Source of the DNA: CAG-873 sp910578365
GTDB taxonomy: Bacteria > Bacteroidota > Bacteroidia > Bacteroidales > Muribaculaceae
Length of the DNA stretch: 64,000 nucleotides
Assembly (NCBI GenBank): GCA_951635545.1
Contig: OX620685.1
Coordinates: 3,348,001-3,412,000 of the forward strand
Direction of reading: 5' to 3'
Shown here: positions 51,248 through 59,869 of the stretch, one piece after another
Layout of the letters: each line of letters starts with the position of its first letter
Position numbering within the stretch: the first letter of the stretch is position 1
The notes under the pieces: generated by a model
Told to the model about the DNA's origin: nothing
Databases searched by the model: none
Seen by the model: only the letters and a program-made list of their open reading frames with translations
Position numbers and translations under genes: made by a program

Positions 51248-52187
51248 GCATATAGCGCAGATGTACTGCGTCAACGGCAAGCATTTTGCGGATTTATATC
51301 GCAACAGAATAAGCGGTTACGCCGACTGGTGCGAACAGGAGCTTGGCTGTGGGTTCTATTTCAATGCCGCCAATATTGGTCCGTACATGAGCCTTGACGA
51401 GACGTGTCTGAGCAACGGCGAGGTATGGACGTTCCTGACCAACAAGGACGGCCACGGAAGCAAGGGAACACTTGCGGCAGCCATTCCAGGAACAAAGAGT
51501 CACGAAATTATATCCATACTCATCGGAGCTATGGGGAAATCAATCAGACGCAGGGTCAAGGAAGTGACCTGCGATCTTTCGCCATCAATGATGCTCATCG
51601 CCGCAGAAGTGTTCTATAACGCCCATGTTGTCAACGACCGTTTTCATGTCCAACAGGTCTATAATGAGGCCGTTGACGAAATCCGCATCGACATTCGCCG
51701 ACAGCTCATCGCAGAGGAAAACAACCGCGACAAGTCCGAACCGCCGGTAACGTACTCCAACGGAGAGACCATGCGCCAGATACTGGCCCGCAGCAAACAC
51801 ACTCTGATGATGTCGCAGAACAAATGGACTGACATACAGCGCCATCGTGTCAACATACTGTTCAAATACTATCCAATATTGAAGGCTGCATACAGCCTTG
51901 CGATGGAGCTGCGCAAGATTTTCAACGCTAAAATCTCACCGACAAAAGCCATGGGGCGGATGAACAAGTGGTATGAAAAGGTAATGGCTCTTGGTAACAA
52001 CAACTTCCGCTCGGTAATCAAAACATTCAAGAACCACGCTCCAACTATCCTGAACTACTTCCGTCGTCGTGCGACCAATGCCTCAGCCGAGGCTTTCAAC
52101 TCTAAAGTCAAGATTTTCCGCTCGCAAATGCGCGGCGTCAGAGACCGAGACTTCTTCATCTTCCGCCTGGTCAAACTGTACGCTTGA
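51216..52187 (+). CDS. ISAon1-type DDE transposase
   Basis: A 323-residue catalytic protein with an RNase H-like fold. Likely catalytic residues are Asp in YMSLDETCLSNG (near residue 59), Asp in AHVVNDRFHVQQ (near 138) and Glu in TNASAEAFNSKVK (near 294). It sits in the +1 frame relative to the N-terminal gene. A stop lies one codon upstream of ATG 51216, so it is probably translated from its own ATG by coupling rather than by a -1 frameshift, although a T6A4 run (51205-51214) is present. The frame is intact. Confidence 0.88.
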   Translation: MKVETTALSIKHIAQMYCVNGKHFADLYRNRISGYADWCEQELGCGFYFNAANIGPYMSLDETCLSNGEVWTFLTNKDGHGSKGTLAAAIPGTKSHEIISILIGAMGKSIRRRVKEVTCDLSPSMMLIAAEVFYNAHVVNDRFHVQQVYNEAVDEIRIDIRRQLIAEENNRDKSEPPVTYSNGETMRQILARSKHTLMMSQNKWTDIQRHRVNILFKYYPILKAAYSLAMELRKIFNAKISPTKAMGRMNKWYEKVMALGNNNFRSVIKTFKNHAPTILNYFRRRATNASAEAFNSKVKIFRSQMRGVRDRDFFIFRLVKLYA

Positions 52188-52246
52188 ATATTTAACACTT
52201 CGGTCTACTCAATTTAACATATGCACCGGGATTTCGGCTTGGGCCG

Positions 52247-52255
52247 GTAATTCAT
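52247..52255 (-). pseudogene. Detached start codon of the interrupted membrane-protein gene
   Basis: ATGAATTAC on the minus strand, directly beyond the IS right end, is the original initiation site of the gene whose body lies at 50540-50819. The seven bases GAATTAC are the target duplication. The sequence 52256-52382 beyond it holds short inverted repeats (CGCATTTTA/TAAATGCG; ATTCATA/TATGAAT) that may end the caspase-operon transcript. Confidence 0.85.
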
Positions 52256-52382
52256 CAGAAATAGGCTTACAATCACTACGATTAGAAGCGCATTTAGCAC
52301 TTTACTTCTGTAAAATGCGTGTAGCCGTCTGTGTCTTATGTTTTGATTCATACAGTACCTGTTTTATGAATACTCAACATCA

Positions 52383-53672
52383 TCACCACATTTCCATTGA
52401 GGAATAAATGGTTTCGTCGTCTTTTTGCAGAGTGAGTTCGCCGGTATTCTTTTCGTATTTCCAGCGGCCGAAGCTGTTATGGTCATATACAAGCTGGCCG
52501 TCATAATTGTACAGCTCGTACTTGCCACCGTTGCATACCATAATCAAGCCGTCGCGAGTCACAATCTCAAGATGCGTAAACGCTCCGTCGATACGCTTGA
52601 GGAGCACGCCGGTGTCGGACAACAACAGCAGACTGCCGTTTTTGATGGCAAATATATTGCCTTTGTGACTATATGGCAGAATAACATCGTAGTCGTAAGG
52701 AATCACAATATTGCCGTCGGAGTCCATCAGACCTTTTTTGCTGCCGGGCTCAACCACAACGGCATAGCCCGAACACGAAAGTGGGCCGGAGTCGCCCTTA
52801 CGGAAATTGAGAATCATGCGGCCCGAGTCGTCGATGATGCCGTACTTGCCGTGACCTTTCTTTATCACACGTCGTCCGTTATATGCCGGCGCATAGCCGT
52901 AAATATCGTGTTCCGAAAATGGCAACTGCATAGAGAACTTGTTGGCCAGGGCAGCCAGGTCGCCGTCGGCAGTCAGATAACCCGACAAGCCGAGCCACGC
53001 GGCGTCGTTATCACGTACTTTCTTGTCGATGTTCTTGCAGCCCTTTCCGGTAATAAGCATTACGGCTGTATAATAGCGGGCCTTGAGTGCATTGCGGTTG
53101 GTGTAGGCTATATGGCGGAAAAGTTTGAAGGCTTCGTCGTAATTCTTTTCGTTATAAAGCCTCATGGCATTGCCAAGACCGCCGCGGCCCATATCGACAA
53201 TACTTACGATATGGCCCGACTGCACATAAAAAAGGTCGGAAGTGTCGTATGGCCTGCTGCCGGTGGTACGCAGATTGGCCGACACAAACTGAATCGGCGG
53301 CTGGTCGGGACCGATTTTCAGACGCGGCTCTTCCCAGCTCTGCATCCAAGTAATGTTCTCCAGACTGATATTATCCACCACACCTTTTTTCCGCCAGTTG
53401 TAAAGCTGGTTATGATATGTATCGGAGTGCATCAGTTCCACGTCGATATTGCGCTCCAGAGCCATATCCCGGCCCATGCGGTTTGAGATGTAACATTTGT
53501 TACGGCCACCGCGCAGAAGCATGTCAATCTGGTCGCGCATTTCCACATCGCCGTCGGCAAGATAAGCATTTACAAGGCTGTTGTATTTCTGCACATACGA
53601 CTCGGGCGACTGTGCCTTGGAGGCAGCGAAGCCAAGCAGCATTGCCACAGCGGTAATCAATATCTTTTTCAT
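52383..53672 (-). CDS. Exported WG-repeat protein, last gene of the caspase operon
   Basis: A 429-residue protein with signal peptide MKKILITAVAMLLGFAASKAQ. The N-terminal half is unknown and has a helical part (MRLYNEKNYDEAFKLFRHIAYTNRNALKARYYTAVML) like one or two TPR or Sel1 units. The C-terminal half has WG-type beta repeats: GKYGIIDDSGRMILNF, KKGLMDSDGNIVIPYDYD, GKYELYNYDGQLVYDH. WG repeats usually bind proteins. It overlaps the preceding gene by 4 bases and ends the operon. Confidence 0.8.
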   Translation of the reverse strand: MKKILITAVAMLLGFAASKAQSPESYVQKYNSLVNAYLADGDVEMRDQIDMLLRGGRNKCYISNRMGRDMALERNIDVELMHSDTYHNQLYNWRKKGVVDNISLENITWMQSWEEPRLKIGPDQPPIQFVSANLRTTGSRPYDTSDLFYVQSGHIVSIVDMGRGGLGNAMRLYNEKNYDEAFKLFRHIAYTNRNALKARYYTAVMLITGKGCKNIDKKVRDNDAAWLGLSGYLTADGDLAALANKFSMQLPFSEHDIYGYAPAYNGRRVIKKGHGKYGIIDDSGRMILNFRKGDSGPLSCSGYAVVVEPGSKKGLMDSDGNIVIPYDYDVILPYSHKGNIFAIKNGSLLLLSDTGVLLKRIDGAFTHLEIVTRDGLIMVCNGGKYELYNYDGQLVYDHNSFGRWKYEKNTGELTLQKDDETIYSSMEMW

Positions 53673-54436
53673 TTGCGAATTATTGAATCAATCAGCCAGC
53701 CCGAATTCAGTTCCTCGCGCTCGAAGAAGCGGATCGTGAACTCCCAGCCCGGAATCTGTGTGAACGTAAATTCGAGGGGTTTTACATAGTCTATTTTCAG
53801 CTGTCCGCCATAGACCATGGCCATGAAAGCGGTAAACGAATCGACCTTGGCCTTGTCCGATGCATATAGCCGTATACTCTCGGTCTGCGATTCAGTCATA
53901 TCGGTCAGCGACATAAAGTTTGTTTCGTGATCGTCAGGCAAGACTACAAATCCGCTACCCGTTTCTTCGGGTACCAAATCAAACAGTTCGCCCTCCACTC
54001 CGCATAGCGCCCAGCGGTACATGTCGCTGCCGGCACTGCGAGGCTCGACTCGCATTATAAGATTGAATTCCACCGGTTTCTTGCGATAGCTACCGTGACA
54101 GGTAGCGCGCGCATACCAGGTGGAATCGGCATAGTCGAGCCTTACCCCCGACGCCACTGCATCGCGGGCAAAATCTACTGCAATCTGCATCAGAGGGTCA
54201 TCGGCACTGCTGAAATTGGCTCCATTGAACAGTTGGACTATATCAGCTACCTTGGCCTCTGCGGCATCGAGTTCAGGGGCATGAGGCGACGGATTGTCAT
54301 GGTTGAAACGTTTGATAAACTCATCGACCAGCGATACTCTCGAATCATAAATCTTTTCACCCATGGGGTTTATCAGCTGGGCGCTTGCGGCAACTGTCAC
54401 CCACAATAAAGCCGGAATTAAAATATTACGTTTCAT
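53669..54436 (-). CDS. Exported protein of unknown function in the caspase operon
   Basis: A 255-residue protein with signal peptide MKRNILIPALLWVTVAASAQ. The mature part has an alpha/beta layout resembling an NTF2-like pocket domain (SLVDEFIKRFNHDNPS, then ATCHGSYRKKPVEFNLIMRVEP, ending GWEFTIRFFEREELNSGWLIDSII), but this is only a pattern impression. ATGA overlaps join it to the genes on both sides. It has no recognised catalytic motif. Confidence 0.78.
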   Translation of the reverse strand: MKRNILIPALLWVTVAASAQLINPMGEKIYDSRVSLVDEFIKRFNHDNPSPHAPELDAAEAKVADIVQLFNGANFSSADDPLMQIAVDFARDAVASGVRLDYADSTWYARATCHGSYRKKPVEFNLIMRVEPRSAGSDMYRWALCGVEGELFDLVPEETGSGFVVLPDDHETNFMSLTDMTESQTESIRLYASDKAKVDSFTAFMAMVYGGQLKIDYVKPLEFTFTQIPGWEFTIRFFEREELNSGWLIDSIIRK

Positions 54437-55167
54437 AACGTGGGAATATACACGGGCAGCACTTGCCCATCGATTGTGTCTGTTTTCACTTCCAATTTTT
54501 GTTGCAGCCTATCACCGGGCAACATAGTCACAACAAGTCCGCCGAAGCGCGGCGAAGGCTCGTAGCCGTAGACTGTGGACTCCCAATAGCAACGCAGTTG
54601 CAGGCTGCCGGGGCCGCACGAACGGAAATCACCGGCTGAATCGCGCAACAGCTCAGACTGCCCGACCGAATACTCCGATATTTCGAATCCGCCGTCTGCA
54701 AAGGCGGGAATCTGAACTTCAGTCAAATGCGGCACGCTGTCCGTGCATTTTTCGAGATAAGCCATAAATTCGACAGCCGGCATAAAGCGCACCGTTGTGC
54801 TGTGTGCTGTAGCACTACAGACTTTAACCGGAGTCGTCGAATCGGCTTCAATGTCGAGCAAACCCATGGTCTGCCCCGCAAAATAATGCCTCAACTTCGC
54901 ATCGTTACGGCTCGATGATATGACACCGAGATTTTCGCGGAGCCTCAGCAGGCTCTCACGATTGCGGGCTGCAAATGTCTTGGCGTCGGTGAAACGCCCG
55001 GGCATACATTCAGCCAACGGCAGTGTGTCCGGGCACTTATTCGCCTTTGCCTCTGTCGCGGCGGGTTCATGCTTTTTACGCTTCAGCGAAAAAGCGCTGC
55101 CGCTTGCGGTCAGCCCGAAAGCACCCGAAAGCGACATGCTTATAACTACATATATCAGGCGTTTCAC
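54433..55167 (-). CDS. Exported protein of unknown function in the caspase operon
   Basis: A 244-residue protein with signal peptide MKRLIYVVISMSLSGAFGLTASGSA. After a Lys/Glu-rich linker the sequence is mixed alpha/beta with no motif I recognise; AFADGGFEISEYSVGQSELL and GPGSLQLRCYWESTVYGYEPSPRFGGLVVTML look like beta strands. Four-base overlaps on both sides tie it to its neighbours. The single Cys residues do not form an obvious pair. Confidence 0.75.
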   Translation of the reverse strand: MKRLIYVVISMSLSGAFGLTASGSAFSLKRKKHEPAATEAKANKCPDTLPLAECMPGRFTDAKTFAARNRESLLRLRENLGVISSSRNDAKLRHYFAGQTMGLLDIEADSTTPVKVCSATAHSTTVRFMPAVEFMAYLEKCTDSVPHLTEVQIPAFADGGFEISEYSVGQSELLRDSAGDFRSCGPGSLQLRCYWESTVYGYEPSPRFGGLVVTMLPGDRLQQKLEVKTDTIDGQVLPVYIPTL

Positions 55168-56045
55168 TTTTTATAATCGCTCAATGGTTTAACTGCTTTA
55201 AATAGCTGCCATTCGGGATGGGCACGGAAAACTGCTACGGCTTCGTCGGGGACATACACAGTGCAGCCTTTGGCAAATTTAAGCATATATTTCTTTTTGC
55301 TTTCACCAAACGGATTGAAAGGTGTGACGGTATGCAAAAGCAAGTACTTGCACTTCGTATCCTTTATAATATATTCAACCTTAAAGCCATTGCCATAATA
55401 ATCCACGACCTTGCATTTCAAGTCTGAAATAACCGATACGCTTGCAGGCATCTTGATATAATCGAGGTTGTGGTCAAGGCCAAACATCACCCATCCGATT
55501 ATACGATTGGTGCCTTGGGGCAGCTCGATATATTTAATACCTGATTCATCGAAGGCGCCGTCCTCTATTTTCTTTACCGAAGGCGGGAGCTCCACCTCAG
55601 TGAGTTTTTTACAGTAACGGAAGGTCCATACCAATAATTCTTCCACGCCATTGGGTATGTTAATATCTTCCAGATTCTGGCAACCTGAGAAAGCTCTGCT
55701 TCCAATAAAGGTTATTGTAGGCGGCAGGCTTAACGACTTAAGCTCTTCGCGGTTTTGGAAAGCATCAAAATCGATAATGCCGACTATGTAGCGGCGGCCA
55801 CCGAACTCCACCTCGGCAGGTATACTCAGGTGTCCGTCGGCAGGTATCATACTGCCAATACGAACCTCGACAGTATCAGTCATCCGAAGTTCGCTGTCGC
55901 TTACACGCTTGTACACAATGCCATAGTTCACGCCGTCGACGGTAAAATCATAGCCTGCTTGCCGGCTGTTTAGTTCGGTATGCTGCGCCGCCGCCCAATT
56001 CAGGGCGGCAATCATCAACACTATCGCACCGACAAGGCGTTTCAT
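55164..56045 (-). CDS. Exported BspA-type leucine-rich-repeat protein
   Basis: A 293-residue protein with signal peptide MKRLVGAIVLMIAALNWAAAQ. Residues 90-210 hold LRR_5 repeats of the BspA kind, for example LKSLSLPPTITFIGSRAFSGC, LEDINIPNGVEELLVWTFRYC and LTEVELPPSVKKIEDGAFDES. The segment before them (VDGVNYGIVYKRVSDSELRMTD) is the usual N-cap in Bacteroidota surface proteins. It is probably the recognition or adhesion part of the operon and is joined by ATGA overlaps on both sides. Confidence 0.87.
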   Translation of the reverse strand: MKRLVGAIVLMIAALNWAAAQHTELNSRQAGYDFTVDGVNYGIVYKRVSDSELRMTDTVEVRIGSMIPADGHLSIPAEVEFGGRRYIVGIIDFDAFQNREELKSLSLPPTITFIGSRAFSGCQNLEDINIPNGVEELLVWTFRYCKKLTEVELPPSVKKIEDGAFDESGIKYIELPQGTNRIIGWVMFGLDHNLDYIKMPASVSVISDLKCKVVDYYGNGFKVEYIIKDTKCKYLLLHTVTPFNPFGESKKKYMLKFAKGCTVYVPDEAVAVFRAHPEWQLFKAVKPLSDYKK

Positions 56046-56632
56046 AATCGTTCGGTGTGAGTGGCCGTCACATTGCCAAGCTGTACAATATACTCAGGAT
56101 CATCAACAGTCTGCTCTACGGTAATGAAGCATTGCACACTCTTTCGAGTGATGTCGTGGTAACGCGGACGGCCGTCGGGTCCATAACCAATAAACTCCTG
56201 GTCGATGTAGCATGTACACTCGTAGGTATCTTCGCTGATACGCTTGAGGTCGCTTACCTTCATCTTAGCGATTTCGGTGGTCTTGATTTTAACATCGGAG
56301 TACTTCAGGTTGATAAGGTTTGTAAAATACCGGTCCATAGGGGTAGATTTCACACCACTGTGGTTGACCGAAGTAGTCTGCATGCTCACGGCGCTGCGGC
56401 GCTTGCCTCCGATAGTATAAGCTTCGCCTTTTCCAATAAACAGGTTAAGGGCTTTTTTGCGGTAATATTCACGATTTTTGAGCGAATTGTCCTTGTCGGC
56501 CATATAATCGAGGTAATCGCCCAGCTGTCCGACCATTTCGGCGGCACGACGCTTTATCTGCTCTGCTTCCTGAGCCTTGGCCGGTGCTGCTACCGCCAGC
56601 AGCAACAGCAGTATTGCTAATAACTTTTTCAT
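56042..56632 (-). CDS. Small exported protein of unknown function in the caspase operon
   Basis: A 196-residue protein with signal peptide MKKLLAILLLLLAVAAPAKAQ. A helix rich in charged residues (EAEQIKRRAAEMVGQLGDYLDYMADKD) leads to KALNLFIGKGEAY, then a region of beta strands with CTCYIDQEFIGYGPDGRPRYHDITRKSVQCFITVEQ. The order resembles the C-terminal extension of the caspase-like protein encoded 18 bases upstream, so both may carry the same type of pocket domain. The call is inferential. Confidence 0.78.
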   Translation of the reverse strand: MKKLLAILLLLLAVAAPAKAQEAEQIKRRAAEMVGQLGDYLDYMADKDNSLKNREYYRKKALNLFIGKGEAYTIGGKRRSAVSMQTTSVNHSGVKSTPMDRYFTNLINLKYSDVKIKTTEIAKMKVSDLKRISEDTYECTCYIDQEFIGYGPDGRPRYHDITRKSVQCFITVEQTVDDPEYIVQLGNVTATHTERL

Positions 56633-56650
56633 TTTATTTCTTATTGGATA

Positions 56651-57877
56651 TTATCTACGGAATACTTCGCGGACTTCAATGCCGCGGTCGGTAATATCGG
56701 CAACCGACACCGACTGCATAATACGGGTTGTGGCCAGGCGACCGATAAAGTCCTCGAGGGTCTGACGGCCTACAACCACGTCGGCGTCCTGCCCCAGGGT
56801 TACGACGCGCATATTCATGAGCTCGCCGTTTTCGTCGGTAAATGTCTGGGCAAGTTCAATGCGGGTATCGTCGTCGATATCGCCTCTGAGCAACAGGTTG
56901 AACATGGTGTTGAAGTAGTCGATAATCTTGTCGCGGTCCGACGACGATTCTTCGCTGTCCTGCTTCTGCGGCGCAGGCTTCGGCGCCTGCTCACGTGCTT
57001 CCTGACGCGCTTCACGGCAAGCCTGCTGCTGAGTCTTGTTGGCGTTGACTCTGCCGGCCTGGTTCACATTGGCTATGTACTGGACAGTCTGCTCTTCGTC
57101 GCGCTGCACGTCCGACACATAGGCAACCAATCCCTTGAGTGTATCGAGGAGATCATCCCAGTCCGCCCCTACCTCACCACTCATCATGGCTTCGGTACAC
57201 ATGGCAATGCAACCGGTAAACACATCGATAACCTTGTCGTTCAGCACCATGCAGCCCGAAGTCTGTCCGGGTGTACTCGACGACATTATCACATCGCCCT
57301 TGTATTCGGCAAACAGTTTTGACAGATTGTCGATTTCGCTCTGGCTCATGTAAGTATTACCGAAATTGGGGGCAAACGACGGTGCCGACTTGGCACTCAG
57401 ACCGCTCGTATAACTGTTGCAGCACATGCCAATGGTCACGGCCAGGCGCGGATTCTTGCCTTTGAGAGTATTGTGTACCCACTCCAGCGGAATGAACTTA
57501 TGCTCGTAATGCTGGGCCATCTGCATCTGCGGCCACTGTGTCTTGTCGTCGACCGAACGGCCGCCGTGGCCAATGTAATAGAATACCACCACATCATCGG
57601 GGCCCACACTGAGGTTCTGCACCTCCGATTTGCAAGCCTCGGGTGTCAGACGAGCACCATATATGTCGTGTATCGAGGTCTTGTAACCTTTGTCTTGCAT
57701 GGCGGCGTTGACCAAACCTATGAAGCGGCTATAAAGCACTTCGCGACCGCGGACGTCAATCTGGCCGACATCGCTGTCGGTAGTATCGATGAATGTAAGC
57801 CAATGTATGGTCTGCGCATTCATCTGCAGACCCAGCAGCAGCGTCAGCGCTGCCATTATATATTTTAAACGTTTCAT
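56651..57877 (-). CDS. Exported caspase-like peptidase (C14 family)
   Basis: A 408-residue protein with signal peptide (MKRLKYIMAALTLLLGLQMNAQ). Residues 24-245 form a caspase/metacaspase p20-like domain. The catalytic His is His104 in VVVFYYIGHGGRS and the nucleophile is Cys152 or Cys153 in LAVTIGMCCNSYTS, both at the expected ends of beta strands. A Gln/Glu/Lys-rich linker (about residues 275-310) leads to a C-terminal domain of about 90 residues (DKIIDYFNTMFNLLLRGDIDDD to VREVFRR) that may be an NTF2-like fold. It should cleave proteins in the periplasm or outside the cell. Specificity is not predictable. Confidence 0.88.
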   Translation of the reverse strand: MKRLKYIMAALTLLLGLQMNAQTIHWLTFIDTTDSDVGQIDVRGREVLYSRFIGLVNAAMQDKGYKTSIHDIYGARLTPEACKSEVQNLSVGPDDVVVFYYIGHGGRSVDDKTQWPQMQMAQHYEHKFIPLEWVHNTLKGKNPRLAVTIGMCCNSYTSGLSAKSAPSFAPNFGNTYMSQSEIDNLSKLFAEYKGDVIMSSSTPGQTSGCMVLNDKVIDVFTGCIAMCTEAMMSGEVGADWDDLLDTLKGLVAYVSDVQRDEEQTVQYIANVNQAGRVNANKTQQQACREARQEAREQAPKPAPQKQDSEESSSDRDKIIDYFNTMFNLLLRGDIDDDTRIELAQTFTDENGELMNMRVVTLGQDADVVVGRQTLEDFIGRLATTRIMQSVSVADITDRGIEVREVFRR

Positions 57878-58395
57878 TTATTATTATATATTGCTTGAAG
57901 TAATCGATCTGATGGATAAATAGTAAGCGCAAAACGCAGCATATCGCGGTTGCCGAGGTCATAAACGGCCTGGCGCGAGCCATCTTTGCCTACTATGGCA
58001 AATTTGCCGAGGCCAAAGTCGCACTGTACGCTGATTTCCTTGCGGTGCGACTTAAAGGTATAGATAACCGACGGATTAAAACTTCCGTACACCGGTTTGT
58101 CACTACGGTAGTTGGCCGGATCCTCGAGCAAAAACTGCAGAGTCTTTACTGCGTTGGTGCTAAGTCTTAGACGTTTGGGCGCGTTGTCGGGCATATCGGT
58201 GCTTGTATTTACTACCGTTACATTTCGGGCATCGAGAATCACCCGCGATACACTGTCGCCCAATGCAGCCACCATAACGGAGTCGCTTTTGCAGGTTCTG
58301 ACACACGAGGCCTTGTCCGATTTAAGGCAGCCGCAACCGGTGCATGCAATGCACGCACACATAATGGCTGCCACGAGTTTGGCAAATATACGCAT
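57874..58395 (-). CDS. Small lipoprotein in the caspase operon
   Basis: A 173-residue protein with a lipoprotein signal peptide rich in cysteine (MRIFAKLVAAIMCACIACTGCGC; lipobox Cys18 or Cys21). The mature part has a single alpha/beta domain with VMVAALGDSVSRVILDARNVTVVN and an ISVQCDFGLGKFAIVGKDGSRQAVYDLG hairpin. It probably sits in the outer or inner membrane and may anchor the complex. It overlaps the caspase gene by 4 bases and follows the barrel gene by 12. Confidence 0.82.
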   Translation of the reverse strand: MRIFAKLVAAIMCACIACTGCGCLKSDKASCVRTCKSDSVMVAALGDSVSRVILDARNVTVVNTSTDMPDNAPKRLRLSTNAVKTLQFLLEDPANYRSDKPVYGSFNPSVIYTFKSHRKEISVQCDFGLGKFAIVGKDGSRQAVYDLGNRDMLRFALTIYPSDRLLQAIYNNK

Positions 58396-58407
58396 GGCTG
58401 TACGGAT

Positions 58408-59196
58408 TTAGAAACCGAAACGTACATTCAGCATCACTGCTCCGAGATTGGTTTTCAGTCCTTGATACGGATGTGTCAGGCCACCGTCGGGACTCCAGTC
58501 TTCGTTGAACCAGTTGTAGAAATCGTACTCGTAGCGCAGGGTTGCCTGAAAGTGTGTTTCGGTATTGCCTATACCCAGGCCTATAACGCCACGGAAACCG
58601 TCGTTTATCGATTCGGTACTCTGCGACAGACCCTTGCAGGCAACGGCGAAATTATAGCTTCCGCCAATTTCGAGTATCGGATTGTAGGTGGCTGTAATAT
58701 AGTTGCCGAAGCGCAGGCGCAGCAGCACCTCGGGCGAGATTGTCTGACGGTTGAAATAAATATAGTTAGGGTCGTAGCCTTCGGCGGTAGCACCCACCGG
58801 TGCTATTACACCTTCGGGCATGGTGGTACGCAGACCGCGCTTTTCCCAGTTCAGACGAAACGAAAAACCAAACGGAGTGGTCTTGCTCATATAAGTCACA
58901 CGGTAGCCGATGGCAAGGTTGCGCAGTTCCCAGTCCCAGTACGATATTTTGGCTTTGCCCATAGGGGTGTCCATCGACTGTGGGGCGGCAAAGCGAGTTT
59001 CCACATCGGGCATCCAGGCATAGGGGGTGGCGGTGTTGAGCAGCAGGCCATAAGCCATACCGTAAACATTGTTTGTAACTGTGATTACAGGCGAAAACGA
59101 CCATTCGCCGCGGCAAATCTGAGCATTGGATTTCTGAGGCATTAATGCGGCAGCTGCAGCAACAGCTCCGAACATTACAGTGCGTAAATAATTCAT
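58408..59196 (-). CDS. Predicted outer-membrane beta-barrel protein, first gene of the caspase operon
   Basis: A 262-residue protein from ATG 59196 (MNYLRTVMFGAVAAAAALMPQKSNAQ), which gives a clean signal peptide; the frame is open to 59229. The mature part is rich in aromatic and alternating polar residues and ends VMLNVRFGF, a C-terminal Phe signature of BAM-assembled barrels. Strand-like stretches include YWDWELRNLAIGYRVTYMS and HFQATLRYEYDFYNWFNEDW. About 10-12 strands are likely. It could be a channel or anchor for the exported products of the downstream genes. Confidence 0.82.
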   Translation of the reverse strand: MNYLRTVMFGAVAAAAALMPQKSNAQICRGEWSFSPVITVTNNVYGMAYGLLLNTATPYAWMPDVETRFAAPQSMDTPMGKAKISYWDWELRNLAIGYRVTYMSKTTPFGFSFRLNWEKRGLRTTMPEGVIAPVGATAEGYDPNYIYFNRQTISPEVLLRLRFGNYITATYNPILEIGGSYNFAVACKGLSQSTESINDGFRGVIGLGIGNTETHFQATLRYEYDFYNWFNEDWSPDGGLTHPYQGLKTNLGAVMLNVRFGF

Positions 59197-59263
59197 ATTA
59201 TTGATTAATTGGTTATTATGCGACACCACTATATGATGGCTGTCAGCCTATCGGCTTGCACCG

Positions 59264-59271
59264 CAAAATTA
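59264..59271 (-). promoter_or_regulatory. -7 promoter box of the caspase operon
   Basis: Minus-strand TAATTTTG fits TAnnTTTG and predicts a leader of about 60 bases before ATG 59196. No -33 TTTG is present at 19-21 bases. It is the only promoter-like site found ahead of the eight genes. Confidence 0.55.
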
Positions 59272-59313
59272 CTAAAAAAATCTATAACCTATATCAATTT
59301 TAGCAAAAAAAAA

Positions 59314-59868
59314 TCAAAATAAAGGGATGAGTTCCAAAACCGAGGCGAGCAACGGGTGGCGACCGTCGTTGAGAATCACTCGAGCTCCCGGCACGGCCTC
59401 GGCCCGCTGGGCCTCGATACGGGCGCGTACGGCCTCGGCGGTAGTGTTGTTGCGTGCCATAACACGGCGGATGCGCAGGTCTTCGGGGGCCTCTACCTGC
59501 CATACCTCATCGGCAAAGTCCACAAGTCCGGAGGATACCGGTATGGCTGTTTCCACAAACAGGCGCGGATTACGCGCCATTCGCAGGCGTATATCGGCCC
59601 TTACAGCTGTGTGTACAATGGAGTTCAGCGCCGCCAGTTTCGAGGCATCGGCAAATACCACCTCGGCCACACGGGTCCGATTGATATTGCCACGGGGGTC
59701 CACGGCATCGGCTGCAATTTCAATACAGAGGCGGCTCTTGATTTCATGACTGCTGTCCATAAGCCGCCGGGCTTCAAGGTCGGAATCGTATACCTCGAAA
59801 CCGTTGGCGCGCAGAATTCTACTCACCACACTTTTGCCGCTGCCTATGCCACCGCTGATAAGTATCAT
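59314..59868 (-). CDS. coaE: Dephospho-CoA kinase
   Basis: A 184-residue enzyme that phosphorylates dephospho-CoA in the last step of CoA synthesis. The P-loop GGIGSGKSVVSRIL lies at residues 6-19, then FEVYDSDLEARRLMD with the DSD substrate motif, and the C-terminal part has EAPEDLRIRRVMARNNTTAEAVRARIEAQ, the family lid. ATG 59868 gives the family start MILISGGIGSGKS; the frame is open farther upstream inside the ybbR gene. It starts 1 base after the ybbR stop. It is slightly shorter than the usual 195-205 residues. Confidence 0.93.
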   Translation of the reverse strand: MILISGGIGSGKSVVSRILRANGFEVYDSDLEARRLMDSSHEIKSRLCIEIAADAVDPRGNINRTRVAEVVFADASKLAALNSIVHTAVRADIRLRMARNPRLFVETAIPVSSGLVDFADEVWQVEAPEDLRIRRVMARNNTTAEAVRARIEAQRAEAVPGARVILNDGRHPLLASVLELIPLF

Positions 59869-59869
59869 G

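Larger units (their letters stand above)
50820..52245 (+). mobile_element. ISAon1-type (ISL3-like) insertion sequence, 1426 bp
   Basis: Inverted ends of 25 bases with two mismatches: 50820-50844 starts GGCTCAAGCCGAAA, and 52245-52221 reads GGCCCAAGCCGAAA on the other strand. The direct repeat GTAATTC borders both sides (50813-50819 and 52247-52253); an 8-base duplication with one mismatch at its first base fits ISL3-type behaviour. It carries two overlapping genes, a small N-terminal region protein and the DDE part. Confidence 0.92.

Noticed and set aside
52383..59196. Caspase operon as a cytoplasmic antiphage system
   Set aside because: All eight products carry signal peptides or lipoprotein signals, so the peptidase acts outside the cytoplasm; no sensor or nucleotide-second-messenger protein is present.
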